From Pseudomonadota bacterium (GTDB taxonomy: Bacteria > Desulfobacterota > Syntrophorhabdia > Syntrophorhabdales > Syntrophorhabdaceae), in assembly GCA_026388275.1 (NCBI GenBank), contig JAPLKB010000063.1:1-64000 (forward strand): a DNA stretch of 64,000 nt, in the 5' to 3' direction. Positions 63,710 to 64,000 of the stretch are shown piece after piece; position 1 is the stretch's first letter; each line of letters opens with the position of its first letter. The position numbers were made by a program, and so were the translations under genes. Under the pieces are notes generated by a model. It was not told where the DNA came from. It saw only the letters and a program-made list of their open reading frames with translations, and ran no database searches.

Positions 63710-64000
63710 ATCCTTATCCCGGAAGATAACAAATGTTTTCTTTTCTCATATAAACATTGATTTCATGAAATAAGTCCTATGGTTGGAAAACCTTATTGGA
63801 AGACTCATGTTTTGGTTAGATTCGGTTATATAAATTTTCATTCAATTGTGGTCCCCATATAACGTTAATGAAAATAAACACTGACCGATTTTATTACACG
63901 GCTTAGCAGGTTAAAAAATTATGGGGATATTGGGGAACAAATCGTTCCCCTATTTTAATTCACACCGTGATTTAAGGTTAGCCCACTCTTTTGTAACTCG
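63710..64000. other. 291-base region at the right edge, with one hairpin
   Basis: No complete gene is visible. GGGGAAC (63932-63938) and GTTCCCC (63944-63950) form a seven-pair hairpin with loop AAATC, followed by TATTTTAATT on the plus strand. Minus-strand frames that end near it could be the 3' end of a gene beyond the window, but none can be proven. Confidence 0.45.

Noticed and set aside
63950-64000. 3' end of a minus-strand gene at the right edge
   Set aside because: Two frames stay open to the edge and end in stops near the hairpin, but fewer than 20 codons are visible in each, too few to choose.

Overview
The window looks like a chromosomal segment of a strictly anaerobic, Gram-negative, low-to-moderate-GC bacterium. 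The mix is typical of syntrophic or sulfate-reducing Desulfobacterota (Syntrophorhabdus/Syntrophus-like): a 4-hydroxybenzoyl-CoA-reductase-type molybdoenzyme, several acyl-CoA ligases, two TRAP transporters, ETF and a large heterodisulfide-reductase (Hdr) cluster. No rRNA, phage, intact insertion sequence or CRISPR array is visible. The taxon is an inference from gene content only.

Layout. 0.2-8.3 kb is housekeeping: RodZ-like protein, ruvCAB with yebC, tRNA-Val(CAC), a radical SAM protein, a stand-alone IMP cyclohydrolase (PurH N-terminal half only), purD and an isopropylmalate/isocitrate-type dehydrogenase. 8.6-26.5 kb is a catabolic block: a Fis-type protein, a three-subunit HBCR-like molybdenum hydroxylase, a VOC protein, a saccharopine-dehydrogenase-like enzyme, a class III aminotransferase, a PAS kinase with its sigma-54 response regulator, a complete Liv-type ABC importer, a flavin-reductase-like protein, and a cytoplasmic regulator in which a copy of the transporter's own binding protein is fused to an AraC DNA-binding domain.

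27.0-41.3 kb is an acyl-CoA block: two paralogous acyl-CoA ligases around a divergent FadR/GntR regulator, TRAP system 1, a PH-domain protein, an acyl-CoA dehydrogenase, TRAP system 2, a third ligase and an orphan receiver protein. Sigma-54-type promoters (GG-N10-GC) precede the dehydrogenase and TRAP system 2. 41.3-45.8 kb looks patchy and acquired: an S-layer-homology remnant, a PerR/Fur regulator, a conspicuously GC-rich katG, a long hairpin and a ParB-like gene broken by an in-frame TGA.

45.85-57.6 kb is one long electron-transfer operon: an HdrD-like protein, EtfBA, an HdrA with a GltD-type module inserted, a second HdrA, MvhD, an FdhB/FrhB-like protein, HdrC, HdrB and a third HdrA. It probably takes electrons from acyl-CoA dehydrogenases through ETF and distributes them between NAD(P)H-, ferredoxin- and thiol/disulfide-type carriers. 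58.0-63.7 kb is a minus-strand motility/signalling operon: a hybrid kinase, MotA, MotB and a receiver-HD protein.

Working model (inference): aromatic or alicyclic acids and a nitrogenous substrate are imported by the TRAP and Liv systems, activated by the ligases, processed by the HBCR-like enzyme and acyl-CoA dehydrogenase, and the low-energy electrons are handled by the Etf-Hdr complex.
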